From Pseudomonas graminis (GTDB taxonomy: Bacteria; Pseudomonadota; Gammaproteobacteria; Pseudomonadales; Pseudomonadaceae), in NCBI RefSeq assembly GCF_002093745.1, contig NZ_MTSB01000022.1, forward strand, positions 5,851 to 69,850: 64,000 bases of DNA, written 5' to 3'. Position 1 is the stretch's first letter. The number at the start of each line of letters is the position of its first letter. Below the pieces are notes generated by a model, which saw only the letters and a list, made by a program, of their open reading frames with translations, was not told the DNA's origin and did no database searches. Position numbers and translations under genes: made by a program. This document shows positions 46,464-54,545 of this stretch, piece after piece.

Positions 46464-47414
46464 CTAGCTAACTGCCTCAGCGAGTCGAATGCTGGCATCC
46501 ATGATCGAAGCGGGTGTGGGTAACACTCCGTGCCATTTGGCGCGCTCCATGATGTGGGTTGCCCATTTGTAATGGGTCGCCGGTTCACACATAGCATCGT
46601 TGTACTTGAACACGGCGGGGGCCACAGAGTTCAAAATCATCCGGGCGGAGTTCATGTCCTCCAGACTGACGCGTAGTGCATTCTGAATGATATTGACCTG
46701 CGAGGGGTGAATTGCCGTCTTTCCGACCAATCCATTGGTGATATCAAGCGCCAGTTCCTGCTCCAGAATGTCCGGTGTGGCCAGTTGCTCGAATACCGGC
46801 GCCGTCAGCGCAAACCCTTGAGCACCCATAACGCCGGCCAGCATGGGAATGACATAACCCATTGGCGTCGAATACAGCGTCATGGCCGGGTTGCGGCGCA
46901 AACCCAGGCAACCCATCAGGTCATTGCCGCCAATGCGCAACGCAATGATCCGCTCGTGCAGGCTGGCTTTCAACGCCTGCCCCAGTTCGACCATAGCGGT
47001 CGGGTTGAATACTTCCGGCGTTTCCAGTGTCGGCATCAAGGCCAGTGCCGGATTGGTCACCGCCTGCTCCCAGCGGGTCAGGGTGCTCAGCGACAACTTG
47101 GGGACGACAAAGCCGTCAACGTGCGACATCAGCGGCCAGTCGTTGAGAATGCGCGCCATTTCAGCGTCTCGAGGGCGCACGAACAACAGCGGACCATTGG
47201 CCGGACGCCCCCCGCGATCCTGAATGCGGGTCAGCACCTGGCGAAGGTTGAGCAGCGCAGTTTCGACATCAATCAGGGCGACCGCGTCTTCAAGACAGAC
47301 CACCAGCGAACGCAGCTCGGGAATCTTCTCGCCGAATACCACATCGATAATGTCGTCACGGGTGGCGGGCATGTACAGCGTTGCCCCCAGCGCGTAAGGC
47401 GAAAACAAGGCCAT
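46464..47414 (-). CDS. HpcH/HpaI aldolase / CitE-like protein of the Ter island
   Basis: A 316-residue TIM-barrel C-C lyase. Visible: ALGATLYMPATRDDI at the start, LVVCLEDAVALIDVETAL (metal-binding Glu/Asp), FVRPRDAEM, FVVPKLS, MPTLETPEVFNP and GNDLMGCLG. Like CitE and malyl-CoA lyases it should cleave or form a C-C bond next to a carboxylate; the substrate is unknown. CitE-like genes recur in Ter biosynthetic modules. It overlaps the StiP-type gene by one base and abuts the HAD gene. Confidence 0.88.
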   Translation of the reverse strand: MALFSPYALGATLYMPATRDDIIDVVFGEKIPELRSLVVCLEDAVALIDVETALLNLRQVLTRIQDRGGRPANGPLLFVRPRDAEMARILNDWPLMSHVDGFVVPKLSLSTLTRWEQAVTNPALALMPTLETPEVFNPTAMVELGQALKASLHERIIALRIGGNDLMGCLGLRRNPAMTLYSTPMGYVIPMLAGVMGAQGFALTAPVFEQLATPDILEQELALDITNGLVGKTAIHPSQVNIIQNALRVSLEDMNSARMILNSVAPAVFKYNDAMCEPATHYKWATHIMERAKWHGVLPTPASIMDASIRLAEAVS

Positions 47415-48508
47415 TAGCTGAGACTCCGAATGATGGTCACTGCCCGATAAGGCCCCAGAACATCGCCGACTTCTTCGACGGGAATTCCCGCCTTCTCGGT
47501 CAGGTGCAGCAGCAATTGCACGTCGCTGTCGGCCAGGTTGCGGACCAGCACGTGATCCGGCACACGGCGCATCACCGCCCGGGTCGCCTCGGCGATGCCC
47601 GGTTTGACGCGATTGAGATTATTGATGCCGAAGCGTTCGGCCAGACGGTCGATCACCTGTGACGCGGCAGCGTTAAGCCCGCTGCGTTGCGACGGCGTCC
47701 AGGGGGACAGCGTCAGCGTTGAACGCTTTTGACGGCGCAGGCGCTCGATCTGTTCAATAAAAGAACGGGTGACGTCGTGGCCCTGCAACTGCCCGTACAC
47801 CACACAGCCATGCAACCCGCCGTCCGCCGGCCAGATGGAACGCGACACCAGCCCGGAGACCGTTGCGCCGAGGATGCCTGAAGGAATCACCCAATCCTCT
47901 GCGGAAGCCGCCAGCCAGGCACAGCCACAGGGATCAGCCAGCACCACCAGCCGCGGGTCTGCGGGGAAACGCGCATCCCCTGCCAGACTGCGCCGGATCT
48001 CCCCGGAGATAGCGCCTTTCCCGGTCCAGCCATCGACAAACACGATGTTCTGCGCGCCGTGAGCCTGAACGATGGCTTCCAGCGCCACGTTGTCGATGCC
48101 GCGGTCACGCACGATGCTGATGCCGTAATGATGCGCTTCACGGCCCAGTTCGATCAGCGCCCGACGCAGCAGCACGCCCAGCGGCAGGCCGGCACGCACG
48201 AACGACACCAGAATGATTTCAGGCCCGGTACATTGCCGGTCAAGTGCCTGCGCCAAGGCCTGGACATCATAGGCCATGCGCTCGCCGTTCTGACTGAGCG
48301 CCCGCTCATACAACGCTTGATGAGCAGCGCTTGGGGCGGACTCCTCGCTGATCATTTCCGAATAATGTTTTTGCCGTGTCTGGATCAGGCGTTCCTTATC
48401 CTCGACACGAGTGGTCTGTATCTGGACGCTGCGCAACAGAAAATGCACGTCATCGGCCAGATAACTGCCACTGCCGACGGTATCGAGCCCGTGAACGGGA
48501 TCACTCAT
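47414..48508 (-). CDS. StiP-type phosphoribosyltransferase-fold protein of the Ter island
   Basis: A 364-residue protein of the family named cysteine protease StiP in databases, whose core is a type I phosphoribosyltransferase fold. LVSFVRAGLPLGVLLRRAL (about 100-118) and a PRPP-loop equivalent IVFVDGWTGKGAI (155-167) are seen; C-terminal helices include RLAERFGINNLNRVKPGIAEATRA. The ATG at 48508 (MSDPVHGLDTV) lies inside the end of the upstream HAD gene (8-bp overlap); the 80 residues before it in the same frame are antisense-like and not real. Transferase function is more plausible than protease from the motif. Confidence 0.85.
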   Translation of the reverse strand: MSDPVHGLDTVGSGSYLADDVHFLLRSVQIQTTRVEDKERLIQTRQKHYSEMISEESAPSAAHQALYERALSQNGERMAYDVQALAQALDRQCTGPEIILVSFVRAGLPLGVLLRRALIELGREAHHYGISIVRDRGIDNVALEAIVQAHGAQNIVFVDGWTGKGAISGEIRRSLAGDARFPADPRLVVLADPCGCAWLAASAEDWVIPSGILGATVSGLVSRSIWPADGGLHGCVVYGQLQGHDVTRSFIEQIERLRRQKRSTLTLSPWTPSQRSGLNAAASQVIDRLAERFGINNLNRVKPGIAEATRAVMRRVPDHVLVRNLADSDVQLLLHLTEKAGIPVEEVGDVLGPYRAVTIIRSLS

Positions 48509-49259
48509 GTGCGGCTCCGACAAACATTTTCGCCAACTGGCTGCGGGCAGGCGTCGCCCACCAGTGGCACTCGTCCATGAAGCCCAGGTCGGTGATGCTG
48601 TCGCCAAAACCCAGTACCGGACGCTCGCCGTTGATCGCCCTGTCGCGGCGCAGCCATTCCTGCACGGCGTAACGCTTGGCCAGACCGTCAGGCAGAAATG
48701 CCAGGTTGTTGCCATTACCGTGAATGTGCATGCCTTCGAGCAGGCCACGGGCCTGAACTTCGGCCAGCACCTGCGTCAGGATGCCGTCATCGCTTTCGTT
48801 GTGCTTGGTCACGACGTAATGGAACAGTTGCGCCTCTTCGACCACCCAGCCGCGTAACGAAAAGCCCAGTTCCTGACCGATGGCCAGCGTGGTGGCAGAC
48901 AACTCATGCAGGCGCGACTGATAGCCGGCCAGGGTCTGCTTCATCTGCTCGTTCCAGTCATGATCCAGTCGCCCCATGACGTCGAGCATCACGCCACCGT
49001 GCGAACAGATCGCGCCGGCAGTGAACGGCAACCTGACCCGGCTGTAGGCCTCGACACTGCGTGCGGTCACCGGCACCACATCGGAGTGGGCCAGCAACCA
49101 ATGGGCGAACGACTTCTGCACGTTGGTCATGTAACCGTTGGCGTTACCGCTGATATCCAGCGTTGCGACGTGCTTTTCAATGTCGGCCGGTGTTTTGCGC
49201 GCGGTCTGGAACAGCGTGTCGTCCAGGTCGACGAAGATCAGCGGGCGGTCATTACTCAT
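48501..49259 (-). CDS. HAD superfamily hydrolase (Cof-like) of the Ter island
   Basis: A 252-residue phosphatase with motif I FVDLDDTLFQ (Asp10, Asp12), motif II PVTARSVEAY, a C2-type cap (VMGRLDHDWNEQM...LRGWVVEEAQLFHYVV) and motif IV GFGDSITDLGF. It differs from the HAD-IB enzyme three genes downstream, so the module has two distinct phosphatases. It overlaps its neighbours on both sides by 8 bp, showing tight coupling with the two PRTase-type genes. Confidence 0.88.
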   Translation of the reverse strand: MSNDRPLIFVDLDDTLFQTARKTPADIEKHVATLDISGNANGYMTNVQKSFAHWLLAHSDVVPVTARSVEAYSRVRLPFTAGAICSHGGVMLDVMGRLDHDWNEQMKQTLAGYQSRLHELSATTLAIGQELGFSLRGWVVEEAQLFHYVVTKHNESDDGILTQVLAEVQARGLLEGMHIHGNGNNLAFLPDGLAKRYAVQEWLRRDRAINGERPVLGFGDSITDLGFMDECHWWATPARSQLAKMFVGAAHE

Positions 49260-50385
49260 CGCAGATCACCTCGGCGTTCAGCGCCTCGATCAGCTCGGCC
49301 GGCACGGCCTGCCTCGGGGTTTCGGTGCAGATCAGCACCCGGTCAAACTGACCCGGTCGCACGTTGTAAAGGAAGTTGGGGATGCCCAGGCCGTAGTTGT
49401 CGGAGAACGACAGCGCGTGATCAATGGCGTGACCCAGCGCGATCGGTGAACGGCTGGTGGAGCTGAAATGCACATCCGCGCCGGCTTTTTCCAGACGCTC
49501 GGCGAGCAGAAACGGACGCCAGACGAACTCGCTGGTGCCGACCACCAGCACACGCTCGCCCTTACTGACCGCAAGGCCCGGTGCCAGGGTGTCGGCCACC
49601 GACAGCACGCCCATTCGGCCCCAGTCATTGGCGGTCACCAGAGGCCAGTCCCCCATCGCGACGGTGCCGACTTCCGGCATGTCCGGCAATGGCGCGCTGA
49701 TGTCTTCGTAGAAGGAATACGAACCCTGCAACAGCGATACCTGCTCGGCCGACGCGCCCATTGACGTGCTGACCGCGCCCGCCGACCAGTCGGTGAGCAC
49801 GCAGGTGACCACGCGCTCGACCTTGCTCAATCCTGCCTCGACCAGCGCTTGATGAAGATTGATGAAGGTCTTGCCAGTAGACGCCTCGTCATCGACCAGC
49901 ACCAGCGAGCGCGCATTGAGCATCATCTCGCGCATCGCCGGGTCGGCAGGCAGATGAATCAGGTGGGCGCTGGCGTGACTGTGTTCTTCTTCAAAGCGGG
50001 CAAACAACTCGGTGCCGGTCGGATGGCGAGTGCTGACCAGGTACAACGCATCGGGCCGCGTTGCGCTATAGGCACGATGCACGCCAGCGCCGAGTCCGAC
50101 GGCGGTTTCGGCCATGCCGATGACCAGTACCGGGCCGGGCAGGTCGGCCGGGATCTTGCCGGCCAGGTCCTGAAAGCTTTTGAGCATCACACTCGGGCGC
50201 GCTGGAATATGACGACCCAGAACGCGTGACACGAACAGGAACGCGCGTTTGGGGTTACGCCGTTCAGCGAATCCAAATAGAGAGTCCGGGGCAATGGTGG
50301 ACGAGTCGACGCTTACATCGAGGCGACCACGGAGCAGATCAGCACGAAGCCTTGTAGGGGTGGAAATAGCTGCGCTGCTGTCCAT
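49252..50385 (-). CDS. Phosphoribosyltransferase-TRSP domain protein of the Ter island
   Basis: A 377-residue protein: N-terminal PRTase domain with PRPP loop LVLVDDEASTGKTF (161-174) preceded by GPVLVIGMAETAVGLGAGVH, and a C-terminal TRSP domain with GERVLVVGTSEFVWRPFLLAERLE and the naming motif variant STSRSPI. Orotate-type PRTases fused to TRSP are a hallmark of Ter biosynthetic modules. It overlaps the following HAD gene by 8 bp and lies 66 bp downstream of the TerD-protease gene. Confidence 0.88.
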   Translation of the reverse strand: MDSSAAISTPTRLRADLLRGRLDVSVDSSTIAPDSLFGFAERRNPKRAFLFVSRVLGRHIPARPSVMLKSFQDLAGKIPADLPGPVLVIGMAETAVGLGAGVHRAYSATRPDALYLVSTRHPTGTELFARFEEEHSHASAHLIHLPADPAMREMMLNARSLVLVDDEASTGKTFINLHQALVEAGLSKVERVVTCVLTDWSAGAVSTSMGASAEQVSLLQGSYSFYEDISAPLPDMPEVGTVAMGDWPLVTANDWGRMGVLSVADTLAPGLAVSKGERVLVVGTSEFVWRPFLLAERLEKAGADVHFSSTSRSPIALGHAIDHALSFSDNYGLGIPNFLYNVRPGQFDRVLICTETPRQAVPAELIEALNAEVICDE

Positions 50386-50451
50386 CGATAAATTCCTGAG
50401 TAACGGGGCCGCAGCCCCAGACGCCAGCCACCTGGGCTGGCAACACCGACG

Positions 50452-51600
50452 TCATTGGCGAGAGGCTTCAAGGAGCCATAACGATGACTGGGCGGTGCGT
50501 GAGATTTCTGTCGTGGTGTAAGACCTTTCCGGACGGGCATGCGGCGCATCGATACGGCAAGCCTGCAGAAAGGACAGAAGCAGTGCGGATTTCACTGCGA
50601 AATTCATGTTTTGCCCGTCAGGGACGGTGGACGTCACCATCCCGATGACCGCACCGCCGTTGTCGAATAACGGGCTCCCGCTGGAACCCGGCTGAATGGG
50701 CGCCGTGAACTGGAACAGGCTGGCGTCGTTATGCAGCCCGAACAGTCCGGAGATCCCGCCCTGAGTCACCTGCAACCCGCCACCGGAAATCGACGCGAGC
50801 GGATAGCCCAGCACCGCCACCGTATCACCCGGCTCACAGCCCTGCCCGTCCCGGAATGTAACCGGAGACAACAGCGGCGCGCCCTGCACCCGCAGCAGCG
50901 CAATGTCATTGCGGCGATCAATCACCACGGGCTCAGCCTTGTAACGGCCTTGCAGGGAAGAGATGTAAAACACGCCCATGTCTTCAATGACATGCGCACA
51001 GGTCATGACGTGTGCCGGGCCTACCACAAACGCGGTGCCGGTCGCCGACTCGTGTCGAGGACCGCCTGCCGAGCCGCCCGACCCACCGGACGGGCGGCGC
51101 GGGTGACGGTCATCCACTTCGAGGCCGATCTTGCGCCCGAACGCCGACAACCCGTACGCCGAGCCTTCGCTCAGCGCCCGGAATTTCCATTGATCATGAC
51201 GCTTGTAGAACTCGCCGATGATGATCGCCGCTTCGCCGTTGTCACGCAGGTCCAGGCGATGCTCGATGTCGGCGTCCACCTTCAGGTGCAGGCTGGCGAA
51301 GTCGCGAACCGGCCCCATCGCGGCGTACACATAAACCATCAACAGCACCCGGTCACTGCCCGCCGGGAGCCGGTCCAGCTTCAGCGTACAGCCGACGTCC
51401 TGAGGGCCGCCGCTCCACTCCATCCAGCTCTGCTCCTGATGCAGCAGCGCCGGATCGCCCATCGGCTGACGTTTCTCGTTGACCGCCAGCAAAGCGACTG
51501 CTGCGTATTCACCAAAAACCGAAGAGGTACCGCTCTGCAGGTTCCAGGTGCAGTGAGCGTTTGCTAAAGCAGTGTTTGCACCTGGCGCCAGAAGCTTCAT
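50452..51600 (-). CDS. TerD-like domain fused to a trypsin-like serine protease
   Basis: A 382-residue cytosolic protein with no signal peptide. Residues 1-162 form a TerD-like domain (GEYAAVALLAVNEKRQPMGDP, NGEAAIIIGEFYKRHDQWKFRALSEG). A Gly/Ser linker (165-185) leads to a chymotrypsin-fold protease with an intact triad: His203 (MTCAHVIEDM), Asp232 (RRNDIALLRVQG) and Ser307 (QPGSSGSPLFD). A ~35-residue tail (ARPERSYTTTEISRT) follows. The acidic TerD loops are weaker than in TerD/TerE, so calcium binding is uncertain. It is the second gene of the operon. Confidence 0.9.
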   Translation of the reverse strand: MKLLAPGANTALANAHCTWNLQSGTSSVFGEYAAVALLAVNEKRQPMGDPALLHQEQSWMEWSGGPQDVGCTLKLDRLPAGSDRVLLMVYVYAAMGPVRDFASLHLKVDADIEHRLDLRDNGEAAIIIGEFYKRHDQWKFRALSEGSAYGLSAFGRKIGLEVDDRHPRRPSGGSGGSAGGPRHESATGTAFVVGPAHVMTCAHVIEDMGVFYISSLQGRYKAEPVVIDRRNDIALLRVQGAPLLSPVTFRDGQGCEPGDTVAVLGYPLASISGGGLQVTQGGISGLFGLHNDASLFQFTAPIQPGSSGSPLFDNGGAVIGMVTSTVPDGQNMNFAVKSALLLSFLQACRIDAPHARPERSYTTTEISRTAQSSLWLLEASRQ

Positions 51601-51654
51601 GCCCGATCCTCCTTGATAAGAGCGATTATTGATAGCAAAAATCTATTATCCTGA

Positions 51655-52653
51655 TCAAACCAGAGCCCGTACAGCGACGGTGATGGGCTTGACCCGAATA
51701 TCCTCAAGCCAATGTGTTTCCGGTTCTTTCAGCCCGAGACGCCGAGTTGCAAAAATACCCGGCAGGTTGATGCCAGTTTGACGCGTATAACCGATGCCGC
51801 CCGAGTAGCGCGGGTTGATCTCCAGCAGGCGCGGCTTGCCGTCTGCGTCGTCGCGGGTCTGCACATTGATCAGCCCGTCGCAGGCAAAATGCTCGGCGGC
51901 CCGCACGGCCAGTTGCACGGCCTCGCTGTCTCGCTCGAACGTCTGGTTCAAGCCCACCTTGCGTCGCCCGACGAAGGCAATCGCTTTGCCGCCCTCGCAC
52001 ACCATGTCCACCGAGACCTCACTGCCCGGCATGTACGGCATCAGCAGCATGGCCGGAAGGTCTTCAGACTGACGATAGGCATCAAGGTACGCCTTGAAGG
52101 TTGTCTCGCGCGCATCGGGGTTGGCGAAACAGCGAAACGCATCGACATCAGCCCTGAAACGCCAGAAACCCTGGCCATAAATGCCGACCACCGGCTTGAT
52201 GCAGACCTCGCCGGAAATCGACAACCTGTCGTAGGCCGCCTGAAGCTCATCGGCGTTGTGAGCCGTGATCGCCGGAATGCAGGCCAGCCCCGCCGCCTCG
52301 GCCGCTGCGGTGAACCGGCTTTTGTCATCGACATTCATGAAGGTCTGCCGGGACGTTCCGCCCGTGACAAGGTCCAACCCCTCAGCGACAAACCGCGGGC
52401 GATGCGCTTCATACACACCGCCCACCCGACCGGCAATAATAACGGTGACACCCAGGGAGCGAGCCTTATCCAGCACCCAGTCGATGCGTTCTTCGTTGTC
52501 GAGCGGCTCTTGCAATGCCACATCGGCCTGGCCGGTAATTTCGGAGCGCTGCTGGCGATGAGAAGCGATAATGCGTACCGACGCCGGCAAGGCATCACGC
52601 GCACCGATGATCACATCGCGCTGGCTGGCCTGCCCTTCAAGGAACCAAATCAT
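51655..52653 (-). CDS. ATP-grasp domain protein of the Ter island
   Basis: A 332-residue carboxylate-amine ligase-type enzyme (ATPgrasp_Ter-like), first gene of the operon. N-terminal Rossmann-like part MIWFLEGQASQRDVIIGARDAL, ATP-binding KPVVGIYGQGFWRF, and metal-binding LLEINPRYSGGIGYTRQTG with the conserved Glu and Asn. It should join a carboxylate to an amine via acyl-phosphate; substrates unknown. ATG 52653 has CCGGAGATTGAC directly upstream; a frame start at 52683 lacks this. The operon promoter must lie in the 119 bp between it and the divergent DUF1523 gene. Confidence 0.88.
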   Translation of the reverse strand: MIWFLEGQASQRDVIIGARDALPASVRIIASHRQQRSEITGQADVALQEPLDNEERIDWVLDKARSLGVTVIIAGRVGGVYEAHRPRFVAEGLDLVTGGTSRQTFMNVDDKSRFTAAAEAAGLACIPAITAHNADELQAAYDRLSISGEVCIKPVVGIYGQGFWRFRADVDAFRCFANPDARETTFKAYLDAYRQSEDLPAMLLMPYMPGSEVSVDMVCEGGKAIAFVGRRKVGLNQTFERDSEAVQLAVRAAEHFACDGLINVQTRDDADGKPRLLEINPRYSGGIGYTRQTGINLPGIFATRRLGLKEPETHWLEDIRVKPITVAVRALV

Positions 52654-52772
52654 GTCAATCTCCGGAAGACTGCGCCGCCTCAAACGGCCTTGTCGAATTT
52701 TGTAATAACTGTTTTGCTTCGAAATGTTCGGTTTAGGGCAAAGTCACGCAATTTTAAACAGAGGACGCTGGT

Positions 52773-53318
52773 ATGAAGTGGCTTAAAAGGTCGATTTGGC
52801 TTGTGGTATTCGTTGCACTCGGGATCGGCGCATTGAGCCTCTACTACGTCCTGCCGCGCCATGATGTCGTGATGATCACCGGCGTGGAAGTCAAAAGAAT
52901 GGACGCCGACGGCGTGGTCAACGCCGAAAACCCGGCAGACGGCCCGACCCGCGACGTGTACTTCATCAACACCGAAGATCCGGACACCAAGAAAGTCGTG
53001 GTCTACCGCAACGAAGACACCGCGTGGAGCTTCCCGTGGTACTTCAAATTCGACTCCGCCGACATCCAGGCCAAAGCCCAAGGCTATTCCCGCGACGCCC
53101 AACAGCTGGCGTTGATCCGCTATTACGGCTGGCGGATAACCATCCTCTCGATGTTCCCCAACGTGACGGAGATTGAAGCCGTGACGAGTCGTGATCAGCC
53201 GTTCCCGGTGTTCAACACGATCTTTTTTGTGGTCGTGGGCGTTTTGGTGTTGATGGTGGTGGTCGGGGTAAGGAAAAGGGTTCGCAGGCAGCCGCGGGTT
53301 GATGGGATGCCTCGGTAA
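52773..53318 (+). CDS. DUF1523 family membrane protein
   Basis: A 181-residue protein with an N-terminal membrane helix (SIWLVVFVALGIGALSLYYVL) and a C-terminal one (FNTIFFVVVGVLVLMVVVGV) flanking a periplasmic domain (HDVVMITGVEVKRMD...YFKFDSADIQAKAQGY...IRYYGWRITILSMFPNV) typical of DUF1523. Function unknown. The Shine-Dalgarno is CAGAGGA. It is divergent from the ter operon across 119 bp and convergent with the GST gene. Confidence 0.87.
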   Translation: MKWLKRSIWLVVFVALGIGALSLYYVLPRHDVVMITGVEVKRMDADGVVNAENPADGPTRDVYFINTEDPDTKKVVVYRNEDTAWSFPWYFKFDSADIQAKAQGYSRDAQQLALIRYYGWRITILSMFPNVTEIEAVTSRDQPFPVFNTIFFVVVGVLVLMVVVGVRKRVRRQPRVDGMPR

Positions 53319-53340
53319 CAAGCAGTAGCATCAAACAACA

Positions 53341-53371
53341 ATGCCCCAGCGAAGCACATCCGCTGGGGCAT
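53341..53371. terminator. Hairpin between DUF1523 gene and gst
   Basis: ATGCCCCAGCG / CGCTGGGGCAT, 11 perfect pairs with a 9-nt loop, in the tail-to-tail space. The T-run is weak (TCTCATTT), but position and symmetry fit a bidirectional terminator. Confidence 0.75.
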
Positions 53372-53413
53372 TCTCATTTCAACGGTCGGATCTGTTCTGG
53401 TCTTGTAGCGGAC

Positions 53414-54034
53414 TCAGCCCTTGCTGAACAACTCCGGCAGCCCCTCAGCCTTGAGTACCGCTTTGACCGACGGACGTGCTTCGACACGAGCCATGAACGC
53501 TTTCAACGCAGGCTGCTCGTCCAGCGAAATGCCGAAGTTGACTGACCAGCGGGTTACGGCGAACAGGTAAGTGTCGGCAACGCTGAAGTCATTACCAAGC
53601 AGGTAATCACGACCATCTGCCAAGAGGCCATTCAGGTAGGTCAGCTTGGCGATGACCGGGCGCTGAGCATCGGTGGCATCGGCTCCCTTTGCCAGATAGA
53701 ACAGCGGGGTCCAGGCCTTGTGATATTCAGCGGACAGATAATTGAGTATCTCGTGCAGCCTTGCACGCGCCAGCGTGCCATTGGCTGGCACCAGCGCGGG
53801 TACGAAGTGGTCGCCCAGATACTGGAGCACCGCAACGCCTTCGGTCAGTACAGCGCCATCACCGAGCGCCAATGCAGGGACAGCACCTTTTGGGTTGATC
53901 GCGTAGTAGTCCTCACCGGATTCAATCTTGTGCTGGCGCAGATCGACCTTGACCAGTTCATGAGCGACACCCGCCTCATGCAGTACGACATGGGCAGCAA
54001 GCGAGCAGGATCCAGGTGTGTAGTAGAACTTCAT
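53414..54034 (-). CDS. gstA: Glutathione S-transferase
   Basis: A 206-residue beta/theta-class GST. The N-terminal thioredoxin-like domain begins MKFYYTPGSCSLAAHVVLHEAG, with the active-site Tyr/Ser-Cys region, and INPKGAVPALALGDGAVLTEGVAVLQYL supplies the cis-Pro and glutathione gamma-Glu site; the C-terminal helical domain has GNDFSVADTYLF. ATG 54034 has AGGACAAG... spacing typical of the locus and begins at the fold; a frame to 54346 adds 104 meaningless residues. Divergent from an HxlR regulator, probably its repressor. Confidence 0.92.
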   Translation of the reverse strand: MKFYYTPGSCSLAAHVVLHEAGVAHELVKVDLRQHKIESGEDYYAINPKGAVPALALGDGAVLTEGVAVLQYLGDHFVPALVPANGTLARARLHEILNYLSAEYHKAWTPLFYLAKGADATDAQRPVIAKLTYLNGLLADGRDYLLGNDFSVADTYLFAVTRWSVNFGISLDEQPALKAFMARVEARPSVKAVLKAEGLPELFSKG

Positions 54035-54099
54035 AAGGACAAGTCTTCCGGTGGTTGAGAGTGACCCGATCCTAGCACCCGGATAACTTTTGTATAGCT

Positions 54100-54116
54100 G
54101 GTAACTTAAGGTTACC
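54100..54116. promoter_or_regulatory. Candidate HxlR operator 1
   Basis: Inverted repeat GGTAACTTAAGGTTACC in the gst-hxlR intergenic region, just after TTGTATAG. Half-site GGTTAC recurs in the second site, so both may bind the divergent HxlR-family protein. Confidence 0.6.
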
Positions 54117-54126
54117 CTCATTCTCC

Positions 54127-54144
54127 GGTTACCGTTTTGTAACC
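54127..54144. promoter_or_regulatory. Candidate HxlR operator 2
   Basis: GGTTAC-N6-GTAACC, perfect arms, with a further half-site GGTTACG at 54146. It lies about 50 bp upstream of the hxlR start. Confidence 0.55.
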
Positions 54145-54191
54145 TGGTTACGCCTTGGAAACTCGCGACGCCACAAAGGAATACCTTCGTA

Positions 54192-54545
54192 ATGTCCCTG
54201 AAAATGCGCAAAAGCAAAGTCAGCCATCCCGTCCCGGAATGCGCGGTCGCTGCCTGCATGTGGTTGCTGGGCGGCGTCTGGACCCCGAACCTGCTGTGGA
54301 GCTTGAGTGGCGGCCCTCGACGGTTCGGCGAGTTGCGCGTCGACATTCCTGGTATTTCGGCAAAGATGCTGTCGGTGCGGCTTAAGGAGATGGAGGAGAA
54401 AGGTGTGGTTGTTCGGACGGTGCTGGCGACGTCGCCGCCTTCGGCTGAGTACAGTCTTTCTGAGCTGGGGTTGGAGTTGCTGCCGGCGATAAAGGCGATT
54501 GCGGAGATTGGGTATCGGTTGAGGCGGGGAATGGATGGGGGTTAA
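54192..54545 (+). CDS. HxlR family transcriptional regulator
   Basis: A 117-residue winged-helix regulator of the MarR/DUF24 (HxlR) type: PVPECAVAACMWLLGGVWTPNLLWSL at the N-terminus, then RRFGELRVDIPGISAKMLSVRLKEMEEKGVVVRTVL, the recognition helix and wing. A Cys in PECAVAAC at the start could sense electrophiles or oxidants, as in YodB/HypR-type HxlR proteins. Divergent from gstA across 157 bp containing two palindromes; control of gstA and itself is inferred. Confidence 0.9.
   Translation: MSLKMRKSKVSHPVPECAVAACMWLLGGVWTPNLLWSLSGGPRRFGELRVDIPGISAKMLSVRLKEMEEKGVVVRTVLATSPPSAEYSLSELGLELLPAIKAIAEIGYRLRRGMDGG

Noticed and set aside
49252-50385. Reading the PRTase-TRSP gene as a housekeeping orotate or adenine PRTase
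   Set aside because: It has a long C-terminal TRSP domain and sits in a Ter operon; housekeeping enzymes of this kind are ~200 residues and lie elsewhere.
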